The position numbers and the translations under genes are program-made. Shown here in pieces: positions 16,976 to 26,052 of a DNA stretch of 64,000 bases (the first letter of the stretch is position 1; every line of letters starts with the position of its first letter). This DNA comes from Oscillospiraceae bacterium (lineage in GTDB: Bacteria; Bacillota; Clostridia; Oscillospirales; Oscillospiraceae). The notes beneath the pieces were generated by a model that had not been told where the DNA came from, did no database searches, and was given only the letters and a program-made list of their open reading frames with translations. The DNA is taken from the NCBI GenBank assembly GCA_017935145.1, contig JAGBIE010000015.1:1-64000 (forward strand), written 5' to 3'.

Positions 16976-17812
16976 CTACATCTTCTCAAACCCCACCAGC
17001 AGACCGCCTTTTTCTGCATAATAACTACACAGACCCAAATTCATGCTGATTTTCACATTCGCTTGGGGGAATTCCGCTTCAATCATGGATTTTAGCGCAT
17101 TGGCCGCAGACTCATTGAGACAGTGGGATAACTGCACCTTTCCAGTTTTCAACCCGCTTTCTTTTAGATGCTTTACAATGGTCTTTAGAGATTTTCCTTC
17201 TCCACGGCACTTATCAGTGGGTTCCAATGTTCCTTGATTGCTGGCTTTTCCCACAATGCGGATGCCCAAAACACCAGCAAGTTTAGCAACGGTTGGAGAA
17301 ACTCTGCCGTTGGCGGCAAAGTTATTGAGAGATTCCAACATAAAAAAGAGCCCCGTCTTTTTTTGGTAAGATGGCATATAAGCACAGATTTCCTCAAAGG
17401 ATTTTCCTGCAGTAATCAGCTCCTCCAGTTTTTCCACAAGCAAAGTCTGTTCTGGTCCTGCAGAAAGAGAGTCTATGACAAAAACTCGTCTATTCGGATG
17501 CTCTGTTTGGTACAAATCCTTGGCAATACAGGCAGCATTGTAGCTGCCGGATAGTCCACTGGTAATCGTTACACAAAAAATATCCTCAGCATCGCCAAAG
17601 GCGGTTAGCCAATCTTCGGGGTTGGGGCAAGATGTTTGGGATTTGCCTTTGTAGGATTCGAAGAAATGTATCATTTCATTCAAATCCAACGCTTTGTTAT
17701 CCACAAACTCTCGTTCCGCGGTGATGATTTTCAGTGGTGCTACATCAAATGCAACCGCAGGGAGTTTCATTAAATTTGCGGAGGAATCCGCAACGATTTT
17801 TACACTTCGCAT
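16976..17812 (-). CDS. DegV family fatty-acid-binding protein
   Basis: A 278-residue DegV protein, starting MRSVKIVADSSANL as in the family, with TSGLSGSYNAA (about 83-93) and NGRVSP in the second half. DegV/FakB proteins bind a fatty acid and present it to a fatty acid kinase for phosphorylation. The open frame extends far upstream, but the N-terminus of the family fits the ATG at 17812. A second DegV paralogue is at 56443. The gene is divergent from the MFS transporter. Confidence 0.85.
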   Translation of the reverse strand: MRSVKIVADSSANLMKLPAVAFDVAPLKIITAEREFVDNKALDLNEMIHFFESYKGKSQTSCPNPEDWLTAFGDAEDIFCVTITSGLSGSYNAACIAKDLYQTEHPNRRVFVIDSLSAGPEQTLLVEKLEELITAGKSFEEICAYMPSYQKKTGLFFMLESLNNFAANGRVSPTVAKLAGVLGIRIVGKASNQGTLEPTDKCRGEGKSLKTIVKHLKESGLKTGKVQLSHCLNESAANALKSMIEAEFPQANVKISMNLGLCSYYAEKGGLLVGFEKM

Positions 17813-18065
17813 AGAGTAGTTTACCTGCCTTTCCTCCCAAAAAGTATCATGTAAGCAGGGCATTTTCCACCTACCATTTGAATACGGCACTCTCCTGCCA
17901 GTAGAATGCTTCTCTACTGTCCGTTTCTGCCATTCTACCAGTGGTAAAATCAACAAAAACTGTGGCATAAGCCGATACGCCACACTGACGGACACAGTAT
18001 TTTGCCAAAAAAGGTTGCATTTGAGGAGGGGGTGTGGTATAACGAGACGAAACGAGGTGACTGCC
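17813..18065. other. divergent intergenic region with inverted repeat and MFS promoter
   Basis: TTGCAT (18016-18021), 17 bases, TATAAC (18039-18044) is a plausible promoter for the transporter. An inverted repeat CAGTAGA-N7-TCTACTG lies at about 17900-17920, and a related ATTCTACCAG element follows at about 17932. These could be operator sites, but no regulator gene is adjacent. Confidence 0.4.
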
Positions 18066-19298
18066 ATGAATCCTAAAAGAGTGAAACTTGCATGTTATAT
18101 CACAAACATGTCCATGTCTGTGGTGTGTTGCTTATCCGCCCTACTTTTTACTACATTCCACAGACTCTACAATATCTCTTTTGCGTCATTGGGATTATTG
18201 GTGTTTGTCAATTACATAACGCAGTTGGCAGTGGATTTAATCTGCACATTTTGCTCCAAACACTTCAATATTGAAAAAACGGTAAAAACCATTCCGTTCA
18301 TTACCGTCATCGGGTTTCTGATATACGGATTGTCGCCATTTTTCTTGCCCCAAAACCCATATATTGGATTCATGATCGGTACGATTATTTTTTCCTCATC
18401 GGCCGGTTTGAACGAGGTGTTAGTGAGTCCTGTCATTGCCGCCTTGCCGTCTGATACCAAAGAAAAAGACATGAGCTTTCTTCATGCCACCTATGGTTTG
18501 GGTGTCATAGGTTTTGTGCTAATTGGAACGCTTTTCTTGTATGTGTTTAAGCAAGAGAATTGGATGTATTTACCGCTTATTTGCTCGGTAGTCCCCTTGG
18601 TAGCACTAATATTGTTTTCGGGCACTCACCTTCCCCCCATGAACAACACCGAAGAGGATACCAAAGAACATAAAAACGGATTTTCAAAGGGAATCCTTTT
18701 ATGTGCCTTAACGCTATTTTTCTGCGGTGCTGCGGAATGCACCATGACCCAATGGAGTTCCAGTTTTGTAGAAATCGGCCTGGGCGTATCCAAAATAACC
18801 GGTGACTTATTGGGAATGTTCCTGTTCGCGGTTATGCTCACCTTTGGGCGAATGTTATATTCTAAAATTGGCGGAAACATATTCAATGTGATGACCATAG
18901 GACTCATCGGAGCAGTTGCTTGCTATTTGATGGCCACGCTGACGAACAATAGTATCATCGCCGTGATTGCTTCCGTATTCACAGGACTAAGCGTATCTAT
19001 GTTATGGCCGGGAACATTAATCATCATTGGAGAAAATTACCCAAAAGCCACCGTTTCCGTATATGCCTTAATGGCCGTTGCGGGCGATATGGGCGGCGCA
19101 ATCATTCCATACGCTGTGGGAATATTGATTCATCAATTGCAAGTTACAAACAACAACTTGTTTTTTACCGGTTCCATCGAGCAAAATTCCATGCGTGGCG
19201 GATTGCTGTTTGCTACCATCTTCCCTTTATTAGGCTTAATCACCATACTGGTGTTAAGAAAACACCTAAAAATAGCCAATCATGAAAAGAATGCTTGA
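18066..19298 (+). CDS. MFS transporter
   Basis: A 410-residue polytopic membrane protein with about 11-12 hydrophobic segments, a central hydrophilic linker (about 195-215, rich in Asn, Glu and Lys) and the half-repeat organisation of the major facilitator superfamily. The substrate cannot be told. The ATG at 18066 follows GAGGTGA; the upstream open frame overlaps the promoter. It is more AT-rich than the surrounding operons. Its stop codon lies inside the following terminator stem. Confidence 0.8.
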   Translation: MNPKRVKLACYITNMSMSVVCCLSALLFTTFHRLYNISFASLGLLVFVNYITQLAVDLICTFCSKHFNIEKTVKTIPFITVIGFLIYGLSPFFLPQNPYIGFMIGTIIFSSSAGLNEVLVSPVIAALPSDTKEKDMSFLHATYGLGVIGFVLIGTLFLYVFKQENWMYLPLICSVVPLVALILFSGTHLPPMNNTEEDTKEHKNGFSKGILLCALTLFFCGAAECTMTQWSSSFVEIGLGVSKITGDLLGMFLFAVMLTFGRMLYSKIGGNIFNVMTIGLIGAVACYLMATLTNNSIIAVIASVFTGLSVSMLWPGTLIIIGENYPKATVSVYALMAVAGDMGGAIIPYAVGILIHQLQVTNNNLFFTGSIEQNSMRGGLLFATIFPLLGLITILVLRKHLKIANHEKNA

Positions 19299-19320
19299 CC
19301 AAACGGTCAAGCATTCTTTT
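19290..19320. terminator. terminator after the MFS gene
   Basis: Stem AATGCTTGACC / GGTCAAGCATT with AAAC loop and T-run. It closely resembles the terminator at 20815-20843; both stand beside a spoVAC 3' end. Confidence 0.85.
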
Positions 19321-19443
19321 TATAACATCTGCATCACCCAATAAATAAATCCATACACCACACTGGCGAGAACGCCGTAGACAATCACAGGACCTGCGAT
19401 GGTAAACATCTTGGCGGCCATGCCCATGACGAAGCCCTCGATT
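19320..19443 (-). pseudogene. spoVAC 3'-end remnant
   Basis: About 40 codons match the C-terminus of the intact SpoVAC at 20848, sharing the run KMFTIAGPVIVYGVLASVVY and then diverging slightly (GFIYWVMQML against GVVYWILTLF). The homology stops abruptly near 19443, with no start region. The copy and its adjacent terminator mirror the layout at 20815-20975 and bracket the AT-rich gene 19531-20808. Confidence 0.75.
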
Positions 19444-19478
19444 TGTGTCGGGTTAGAACTGCTTAGGTTGTAATAACA

Positions 19479-19507
19479 TTTACAGGAAGGTGGCAATGCT
19501 GTATAAT
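19479..19507 (+). promoter_or_regulatory. promoter of the AT-rich unknown gene
   Basis: TTTACA (19479-19484), a 17-base spacer and TATAAT (19502-19507) lie inside the unique segment, 24 bases before the start codon. Confidence 0.7.
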
Positions 19508-19530
19508 ACAAAATACGAGGATGTGATATT

Positions 19531-20808
19531 ATGAAACTTTTTGATCAAAATAATGTTTTAATTGAATTGTTAGACTTGTTTTTTGATGAAAATATTGAGG
19601 GCGCAGTAACTAAAATTAAAATTGTAAATGACAGTGAGTATTCTATTGATATTGATTTGTGCGATATTTGGGACGATAATCAGTGGCTTGATTTTTGGTT
19701 TATGGTGAAAGATATTCCTCCGCATTCATCTACGATTAAAACGCTATATCACCTTGCAAGCGATGATGAATCAAAGAGCATACTTAAATTCCTCAGGGGT
19801 GAAATCGAAACATTTTGTTGCCATATCGGCGTACGTAAATCTCAATGCTATAACTACTCCACATACGGAAAAGGAGGCAAAATTCAAGTTAGCGCTTTAT
19901 CCCTTTCCAATGTGAAAATCTTTCCAAAAGAAGAATTTGAAATTGAATGTGATGAAGAAACACTTTTCGCACCAACAGACCATTATATTCCTTTTGAAAT
20001 CTCAAAAACCGAAACAGAAAAAGCATATCAAATAAGAACATTCAAACAAGAACTTATTAAAAAGTTAGAACTTCTTCCTTCGCCACAATTTGGAAGAGTT
20101 CTAATGGCTCAATATGGTGAAATCGGAAAATCAAGATTTTTCGATATTGAAAATATGTGCATCTACAATCTTGGCATCTCTGTCTTTTCCAAATCTTGCC
20201 CCAGTGATATTGTTTTTTCCGAACTGACAAAGGAAGAAATTGCATCATTAAACGAAAGATTTGATATATCTTCCAACAGAAAATATTATTATTCATACTC
20301 TTGGATTTTGCCCGACCATCTTGACAACATCTGTCGTTCGAAGACATTAATTGCCAGATGGAATTCCATTGCGATAAAAACAGACCTCCCGAACACTCCT
20401 CACAGATATTGGTTGAGTATTCGTGAACAATATAAAGATGTTAATGTTTGTGGAGCATTAGCACAGCCCTCCACGGATAACTTTGGCATCAAAATCGTAC
20501 TACATCTTCCCAAAAAGGCTTTACCAGCCGGTATTATGAAAGCCGTACTCGACGGAGTTGTTTGCGCTTTTCACCACAGACAAGATGACAACAAATTTTT
20601 ACTGCAACTTACAAATGAAAAATTTGAAGATGTAATTCAAAATGCCGAAAAATTCATTTCTCTTTTTGGTGAACGAGATTACGTTAATACATATCGTGAA
20701 AATTCCATTAAATGGAATCCGGCAGATGAGCGTCTAAAATTTGCGTGGATATCTGTCATTGAAGAGAACTGCACTCCTTACTTCGATGGAGAAGTATATC
20801 AATGGTAA
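19531..20808 (+). CDS. unknown 425-residue protein, AT-rich, possibly acquired
   Basis: I do not recognise this protein. It is soluble and acidic, without signal peptide or membrane segments, rich in Asn, Ile, Lys, Phe and Tyr. The N-terminal 150 residues look beta-rich (KIKIVNDSEYSIDIDL), the rest mixed, with a Cys pair near residue 93 and an AFHHRQDD motif near 350. Base composition is clearly more AT-rich than the ribosomal and T-box operons. It has its own promoter, GAGG upstream of the ATG and a terminator, and is bracketed by two spoVAC 3' ends. Transfer is therefore likely. Confidence 0.75.
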   Translation: MKLFDQNNVLIELLDLFFDENIEGAVTKIKIVNDSEYSIDIDLCDIWDDNQWLDFWFMVKDIPPHSSTIKTLYHLASDDESKSILKFLRGEIETFCCHIGVRKSQCYNYSTYGKGGKIQVSALSLSNVKIFPKEEFEIECDEETLFAPTDHYIPFEISKTETEKAYQIRTFKQELIKKLELLPSPQFGRVLMAQYGEIGKSRFFDIENMCIYNLGISVFSKSCPSDIVFSELTKEEIASLNERFDISSNRKYYYSYSWILPDHLDNICRSKTLIARWNSIAIKTDLPNTPHRYWLSIREQYKDVNVCGALAQPSTDNFGIKIVLHLPKKALPAGIMKAVLDGVVCAFHHRQDDNKFLLQLTNEKFEDVIQNAEKFISLFGERDYVNTYRENSIKWNPADERLKFAWISVIEENCTPYFDGEVYQW

Positions 20809-20814
20809 ACATCC

Positions 20815-20843
20815 AAAGGCTTGACCAACAAGGTCAAGCCTTT
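20815..20843. terminator. bidirectional terminator
   Basis: Stem AAAGGCTTGACC / GGTCAAGCCTTT between the unknown gene (+) and spoVAC (-). Confidence 0.85.
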
Positions 20844-20847
20844 CGTG

Positions 20848-21297
20848 TTAGAACAGAGTTAAAATCCAATACACTACCCCATACACCACACTGGCGAGGA
20901 CGCCGTAGACAATTACAGGCCCTGCGATGGTGAACATCTTTGCCCCCACGCCTAAGACGAAGCCTTCGGTTTTAAATTCCATGGCGGGTGACACCACTGC
21001 ATTGGCAAAGCCTGTGATGGGCACCAAAGTCCCAGCCCCTGCGTGCTTGGCAATATCGTCATAGACGCTGAGTCCCGTGAGCAGCGCGCTGAGAAAGATA
21101 AGGCTCACACAGGTGGCTGTGCCTGCCATTTCCTTATCTAAGCCCACTGGGCCTTTGTAGAGTTCCAAAAAACCTTGTCCCAAGGTGCAGATGAATCCGC
21201 CCACCAAAAACGCCCACAGACAGTCCTTCCACACGGGAGATTTGGGCGCAAGGCGGGAAACATATTGCGAGTACTCTTTTTTGCTCATTTTTTCCAT
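20848..21297 (-). CDS. spoVAC: stage V sporulation protein AC
   Basis: A 149-residue membrane protein of the SpoVAC family: a charged N-terminus with KKEYSQYV, then about four hydrophobic segments, including VPITGFANAVVSPAMEFK and AKMFTIAGPVIVYGV. SpoVA proteins form the channel for dipicolinic acid uptake into the forespore and release at germination. The ATG at 21297 is six bases after AAGGGGTG. Usually spoVAD and spoVAE follow, but here neither is adjacent; a 3' remnant and an unrelated gene lie downstream instead. Confidence 0.9.
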   Translation of the reverse strand: MEKMSKKEYSQYVSRLAPKSPVWKDCLWAFLVGGFICTLGQGFLELYKGPVGLDKEMAGTATCVSLIFLSALLTGLSVYDDIAKHAGAGTLVPITGFANAVVSPAMEFKTEGFVLGVGAKMFTIAGPVIVYGVLASVVYGVVYWILTLF

Positions 21298-21347
21298 GAG
21301 AAACACCCCTTTTTTCTAGGGTGTGCTGATTGGATGGCAATATACGC

Positions 21348-21383
21348 AAAAAGACACGAACCCATGGGTTCGTGTCTTTTTTT
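21348..21383. terminator. terminator of the ribosomal protein cluster
   Basis: Stem AAAAGACACGAACCC / GGGTTCGTGTCTTTT with runs on both sides, directly after rplQ on the minus strand. Confidence 0.9.
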
Positions 21384-21390
21384 GTGTAAA

Positions 21391-21732
21391 TTACACCAGT
21401 TCGATGATAGCCATTTCGGCGGCATCACCGCGGCGGGCGCCAAGGCGAGTCACACGAGTATAGCCACCGTTACGGTCAGCATACTTGGGAGCGATCTCCT
21501 TGAACAGCTTGTTGGCCACGTCTTCCTTAGTGATGAAGCTGAGAGCCTTGCGGTAGGTAGCCAGAGTGTTCTTCTTACCCAGGGTAATCATCTTCTCCAC
21601 CACGGGCTGCACTTCTTTGGCTCTGTAGAACGTGGTTTCCAGTTTGCCGTTAGCCAGCAGATCAGTCACCTGCTGACGCAGCAGAGCTTTTCTCTGCGTG
21701 CTGGTTTTGCCCAGCTTGCGAGTACCAAACAT
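21391..21732 (-). CDS. rplQ: 50S ribosomal protein L17
   Basis: 113 residues starting [19 protein letters not shown], the L17 signature, and ending [12 protein letters not shown]. The start at 21732 has GAGGAGGG upstream; an upstream in-frame ATG at 21768 is ignored. Last gene of the alpha operon, following rpoA. Confidence 0.97.
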   Translation of the reverse strand: MFGTRKLGKTSTQRKALLRQQVTDLLANGKLETTFYRAKEVQPVVEKMITLGKKNTLATYRKALSFITKEDVANKLFKEIAPKYADRNGGYTRVTRLGARRGDAAEMAIIELV

Positions 21733-21791
21733 TGTAATTCCCTCCTCTTTTGAAAGGTGTGAGGCCACAGGGTCTATCCTGTGCCGAAAAA

Positions 21792-22751
21792 TTAGTTGTT
21801 AGCAGCGGAATCTTCGCTGGCAAGGGAAAGACCCATCATAGCCAGCTTGTTCTGGACTTCTTCCAGAGACTTTCTGCCCATGTTACGAACCTTCATCATA
21901 TCGTCTTCGGTCTTGGAAATCAGGTCTTCAACGGTGTTGATGTTAGCACGCTTGAGACAGTTGAAGCTACGGACGGAAAGGTCCAGTTCTTCCACAGTCA
22001 GTTCCATGATCTTGTTCTGCTGGGTGTTCACGGGATCCTTGACGGTGGTGAGATTCATCATCGTTTCGGACAGGTCAGTGAACAGGCTCAGGTGATCCAC
22101 CAGAATCTTTGCGCCCAAAGAAACAGCATCACGAGCGGAGATGGTGGAGTCAGTCCAGACTTCCAGCGTGAGCTTATCATAGTCCGTCATGTTGCCCACA
22201 CGAGTGTTCTCCACCGTGTAGTTCACCTTATAGACGGGGGTGTAGATGGAGTCGATGGGAATCACACCGATGGTGGTCTGAGCGGACTTGTTCCGTTCTG
22301 CGGGAACATAGCCACGACCGTGGGACAGGGTGATTTCCATATTGAAGGTAGCGTCAGCGCACAAGGTGCAGATGTGCAGGTCGGGATTGAGAATCTCGAC
22401 TTCGCCATCGGCCTTGATGTCGCCAGCGGTAACTTCGCATTCTCCGGTAGCGTCAATGTAGACCGTCTTGACGCCTTCGCAATGGAGGCGGGCGATGATC
22501 TTCTTAACGTTGAGGACAATCTCCGTCACGTCTTCCTTGACGCCGGGGATGGTGGAGAATTCGTGCTGCACGCCAGCAATCTTGATAGAAGTGGCGGCAG
22601 TGCCGGACAGAGAGGACAGAAGCACACGGCGCAGGGCGTTGCCCAGAGTGGTGCCGTACCCTCTTTCCAGAGGCTCGACTACATATTTGCCATAAGATTC
22701 ATTTTCGGGAGAATCTGTACATTCGATACGGGGCTTTTCAATTTCTACCAT
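21792..22751 (-). CDS. rpoA: RNA polymerase alpha subunit
   Basis: 319 residues. The N-terminal assembly domain holds [17 protein letters not shown], and the C-terminal helical domain (about 245-305) holds the alpha-CTD motif [10 protein letters not shown]-type sequence and [11 protein letters not shown], which contacts UP elements and activators. It lies between rpsD and rplQ as in other Firmicutes. Confidence 0.98.
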   Translation of the reverse strand: MVEIEKPRIECTDSPENESYGKYVVEPLERGYGTTLGNALRRVLLSSLSGTAATSIKIAGVQHEFSTIPGVKEDVTEIVLNVKKIIARLHCEGVKTVYIDATGECEVTAGDIKADGEVEILNPDLHICTLCADATFNMEITLSHGRGYVPAERNKSAQTTIGVIPIDSIYTPVYKVNYTVENTRVGNMTDYDKLTLEVWTDSTISARDAVSLGAKILVDHLSLFTDLSETMMNLTTVKDPVNTQQNKIMELTVEELDLSVRSFNCLKRANINTVEDLISKTEDDMMKVRNMGRKSLEEVQNKLAMMGLSLASEDSAANN

Positions 22752-22828
22752 ACGTTAATACCCTCCTTATTTCTGCGGTGTAGCAGTTGATTGCTTGATT
22801 CAGCTTACCAATTGGCGAGGGAGGCAGA

Positions 22829-23425
22829 TTACTTGGAGTACAATTCGACGATGAGATTTTCGGAAATCTCGAAATCGATGTCCTCTTTTGCGGGGAGTGC
22901 AATCACCTTGCCCTGGAGGTTGTTCTTATCCCGATCCAGCCACTTGGGAGCAGCGACAAACTTGTCGTTTTCCTTGAGCATCTTGAAACGGGTGGTGGAA
23001 CAGCTCTTTTCGCTGACAGCAATTACATCACCAACACTCACCAGATAAGAGGGAATATTGACGCGCTTGCCGTTCACAGTGTAGTGGCCGTGGTTGACCA
23101 GCTGACGAGCTTCACGACGAGTGGCAGCAAAACCCAGACGATAGACAACGTTGTCCAGTCTGCGTTCGATGAGGCTCAGAAGAATCTCACCGGTGTTGCC
23201 GTTCATACGTTCGGCCTTTTCATAATACATTCTGAACTGCTTTTCCAGAATGCCGTAAACAAACTTAACCTTCTGCTTCTCAGTGAGCTGCAGGCCATAT
23301 TCGGACTTTTTGGTTCTTCTCTGGCCGCCGGGGTTCTTGTTGGAAGACTTGGCATAACCCATTGCGGCAGGAGAAACGCCCAGAGTTCTGCAGCGCTTGA
23401 GAATGGGCTGAGTATTTTTAGCCAT
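22829..23425 (-). CDS. rpsD: 30S ribosomal protein S4
   Basis: 198 residues with the S4 RNA-binding domain (RLDNVVYRLGFAATRREARQ, then VNHGHYTVNGKRVNIPSY). S4 starts 30S assembly and in other bacteria represses the alpha operon by binding its mRNA. It begins MAKNTQPILKRCRTLG, a form common in Clostridia. Confidence 0.97.
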   Translation of the reverse strand: MAKNTQPILKRCRTLGVSPAAMGYAKSSNKNPGGQRRTKKSEYGLQLTEKQKVKFVYGILEKQFRMYYEKAERMNGNTGEILLSLIERRLDNVVYRLGFAATRREARQLVNHGHYTVNGKRVNIPSYLVSVGDVIAVSEKSCSTTRFKMLKENDKFVAAPKWLDRDKNNLQGKVIALPAKEDIDFEISENLIVELYSK

Positions 23426-23449
23426 GGATATTTTTCCTCCTTCTCAAAA

Positions 23450-23848
23450 TTAGACGCGACGTCTCTTGGGAGGACGGCAACCATTGTGAGGAATGGGAGT
23501 GACGTCCTTAATCATGGTGACTTCCAGACCAGCAGACTGGAGTGCGCGGATAGCGGACTCACGGCCCTGGCCGGGACCCTTGACGTAAACTTCAACGGAC
23601 TTCAGGCCACAAGCTTCGATAGCAGCCTTGGCAGCGGTTTCAGCCGCAGTCTGGGCAGCGAAGGGAGTGGACTTTTTGGAGCCGCGGAAGCCGAGACCGC
23701 CGGAGGAAGCCCAGCTGATGGCGTTACCATTGGTATCGGTAACAGTAACCATGGTGTTGTTGAAAGAGGAGCGGATATGCACAGCACCCTTTTCAATGTT
23801 CTTGCGTTCGCGACGACGCTTAACGACTTTTTTGACATTCTTAGCCAT
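23450..23848 (-). CDS. rpsK: 30S ribosomal protein S11
   Basis: 132 residues with [20 protein letters not shown] and the terminal [11 protein letters not shown], both diagnostic of S11, which lines the platform of the 30S subunit. It follows rpsM. Confidence 0.98.
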   Translation of the reverse strand: MAKNVKKVVKRRRERKNIEKGAVHIRSSFNNTMVTVTDTNGNAISWASSGGLGFRGSKKSTPFAAQTAAETAAKAAIEACGLKSVEVYVKGPGQGRESAIRALQSAGLEVTMIKDVTPIPHNGCRPPKRRRV

Positions 23849-23864
23849 GTTTCATATCCCTCCC

Positions 23865-24233
23865 TTACTTCTTCTTGTTGGCAATGGTCTTCTTGGGACC
23901 CTTGCGAGTGCGGGCGTTGGTCTTGGTTCTCTGACCGCGAACGGGCAGACCGCGACGATGACGGACACCGCGATAGCAGCCGATTTCGGTCAGCCGCTTG
24001 ATGTTCATAGCAACCTCATGGCGGAGGTCACCTTCAATGGTGTAGTTCTTGTCAATAACTTCACGCAGGATGGCTTCCTGTTCATCGGTCAGATCCTTCA
24101 CACGGATGTCGGGATCAATGTTGGCCTTTTTCAGAATGTCCTCTGCGCTCTTTCTGCCGATACCGTAGATATAAGTCAAACCGATTTCGATTCGCTTTTC
24201 ACGGGGCAGGTCAATACCAGCAATACGTGCCAT
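23865..24233 (-). CDS. rpsM: 30S ribosomal protein S13
   Basis: 122 residues starting [19 protein letters not shown] and ending with the basic tail [11 protein letters not shown]. The motif [16 protein letters not shown] is the S13 signature. It contacts the 50S subunit at the head bridge. Confidence 0.98.
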   Translation of the reverse strand: MARIAGIDLPREKRIEIGLTYIYGIGRKSAEDILKKANIDPDIRVKDLTDEQEAILREVIDKNYTIEGDLRHEVAMNIKRLTEIGCYRGVRHRRGLPVRGQRTKTNARTRKGPKKTIANKKK

Positions 24234-24253
24234 ATTTCTTGAAGCACCTCCTA

Positions 24254-24367
24254 TTAGCCTTGTCTCTGCTTATGCTTGGGGTTTTCGCAAATAACCATAA
24301 CACGGCCCTTGCGCTTAATGATCTTGCATTTTTCGCACATGGGCTTTACGGACGGTCTTACTTTCAT
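24254..24367 (-). CDS. rpmJ: 50S ribosomal protein L36
   Basis: A 37-residue protein, [17 protein letters not shown] at the start and [10 protein letters not shown] at the end. CxxC...CxxxxH gives a zinc ribbon, so this is the zinc-binding form. It lies between infA and rpsM. Confidence 0.96.
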   Translation of the reverse strand: MKVRPSVKPMCEKCKIIKRKGRVMVICENPKHKQRQG

Positions 24368-24398
24368 AATGTTTAACCTCCATCTGAGAACAATGTCT

Positions 24399-24623
24399 CT
24401 ACTTACTTCTCCATGTGATTCTGCCACGGGTCAGGTCGTACGGAGACATCTGTACGGTGACCTTATCGCCGGGGAGAATCTTGATAAAGTTCATCCGGAG
24501 CTTGCCGGAAATGTGCGCCAGAATGATGTGCCCGTTGCCAATGTCAACGGAGAACATCGCATTGGGCAGTGCATCGGTAACGATGCCCTCAAGTTCAATT
24601 ACGTCGTCTTTTGCCAAGTTCAA
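24399..24623 (-). CDS. infA: translation initiation factor IF-1
   Basis: 74 residues of the OB-fold factor: [20 protein letters not shown], then [15 protein letters not shown] and the terminal [12 protein letters not shown]. The start is TTG at 24623, set by AAGGAGG upstream; it overlaps the end of map. IF-1 blocks the A site during initiation. Confidence 0.95.
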   Translation of the reverse strand: MNLAKDDVIELEGIVTDALPNAMFSVDIGNGHIILAHISGKLRMNFIKILPGDKVTVQMSPYDLTRGRITWRSK

Positions 24624-25402
24624 TTAACCTCCTTGGTTATGACAGTGGAATTGTTGTCTGTGACGGTGAGAATTTCCGGCTCGCCGTCGGTAATGAGGAA
24701 TGTATTCTCATAGTGGGCAGCCAAACTGCCATCGGCAGTGACTACGGTCCAGCGGTCTTTGAGAACATTCACAGCGTAATGTCCTGCGCAGACCATGGGT
24801 TCCACAGCCAATGTCATGCCTTTAAACAGTCTGGGGCCTCTGCCGGGTGCTCCAAAATTCGGAACCTCGGGCTCTTCGTGCAAGTTCGCGCCTACGCCGT
24901 GACCCACGAAGCTGCGAACAACGGAAAACCCATTGGATTCGACATACGCTTGAATCGCATGCCCAATGTCAGAGACGCGATTGCCCTGACGTGCGAATTG
25001 GATACCCTCATAGAAACTCTGACGAGTCACATCAATGAGTTTCTGAGCAAACGGAGAAATCTCTCCGCAGGCAAAGGTTTCTGCGCAATCCCCGTGGAAG
25101 CCCTCGTAATAAGCACCCACATCCACGCTGACGATGTCGCCTTCCTTCAGCACCCGATGGTCGGGAATGCCGTGGATGACCACTTCGTTCACGGAAATGC
25201 AACTGCTGGCGGGAAAACCTCCGTAGCCGAGAAAAGACGGCGTTGCACCCTGCGCCACGATATAATCGTGGACTGCCTTATCGATCTCCAATGTACTGAC
25301 GCCCGGCCTTACCATTTCACCTGCCAAAGCACGTGCTGCCGCGGTAATTCTACAGGCCTTGCGCATACAACGGAGTTCTTGCTCGTTTTTAATTGGAATC
25401 AT
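24620..25402 (-). CDS. map: methionine aminopeptidase type I
   Basis: 260 residues with the metal-ligand motifs [24 protein letters not shown] and [10 protein letters not shown], as expected for the enzyme that removes N-terminal Met. It overlaps adk by ATGA and infA at its end, so the three are translationally coupled. Confidence 0.96.
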   Translation of the reverse strand: MIPIKNEQELRCMRKACRITAAARALAGEMVRPGVSTLEIDKAVHDYIVAQGATPSFLGYGGFPASSCISVNEVVIHGIPDHRVLKEGDIVSVDVGAYYEGFHGDCAETFACGEISPFAQKLIDVTRQSFYEGIQFARQGNRVSDIGHAIQAYVESNGFSVVRSFVGHGVGANLHEEPEVPNFGAPGRGPRLFKGMTLAVEPMVCAGHYAVNVLKDRWTVVTADGSLAAHYENTFLITDGEPEILTVTDNNSTVITKEVN

Positions 25403-26037
25403 GCTTCCACCCCAATGGCCGTGAGAATTTCCCGCGTGACATCATCGATGTCCTGATCGCCATCCACAAGTTTCAGGCGACCCAAGGATGCGTAGAAATC
25501 CTTCAAGGCTTCGGTTTCAGCATGGAATACCCGGAGTCTGTTTTTCACCGTTTCCGGTGTATCATCCTTGCGGATGATGAGTTCCTTGCCGCAGGTATCG
25601 CAGATACCTTCGACTTTGGAAGGATTGGCGGAGATGTGATAGCTTGCACCGCAACCGCTGCAAACACGGCGGCCAGTCATGCGGCTTTCAATCACAGCGT
25701 CCTCGATCTCGATGGACACCACAGCGTCCATGCAGATGCCCTTGGCTTCCAGCGCCTGTGCCTGGGGGATGGTTCTGGGCATACCGTCCAGAATGTATCC
25801 GCCAGCACAGTCGGGCTGGGCCACTCGTTCGGCGACGATGCCGATGATGACTTCATCGGGAACGAGGGCACCTTTGTCCATGAATGCTTTGGCTTTGAGA
25901 CCGATTTCCGTACCGTTTCGGATGGCTTCCCGCAGGATGTTGCCGGTGGAAATGGTGGGAACGTTCAGCACTTTGGCAATCCGTTCCGCCTGAGTTCCTT
26001 TACCAGCACCCGGGGCGCCCAACAGAATCAGTTTCAA
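25399..26037 (-). CDS. adk: adenylate kinase, zinc-lid type
   Basis: 212 residues. P-loop GAPGAGKGTQAE near the start, DGMPRTIPQA near 86-95, and a lid with CSGCGASYH and CDTCGKEL, the four-Cys zinc form usual in Gram-positives. It makes 2 ADP from AMP plus ATP. Confidence 0.97.
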   Translation of the reverse strand: MKLILLGAPGAGKGTQAERIAKVLNVPTISTGNILREAIRNGTEIGLKAKAFMDKGALVPDEVIIGIVAERVAQPDCAGGYILDGMPRTIPQAQALEAKGICMDAVVSIEIEDAVIESRMTGRRVCSGCGASYHISANPSKVEGICDTCGKELIIRKDDTPETVKNRLRVFHAETEALKDFYASLGRLKLVDGDQDIDDVTREILTAIGVEA

Positions 26038-26052
26038 AACGCTTCGCCTCCG

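Noticed and set aside
17813-18067. N-terminal extension of the DegV protein up to 18067
   Set aside because: The extra residues do not resemble DegV and cover the divergent promoter region.
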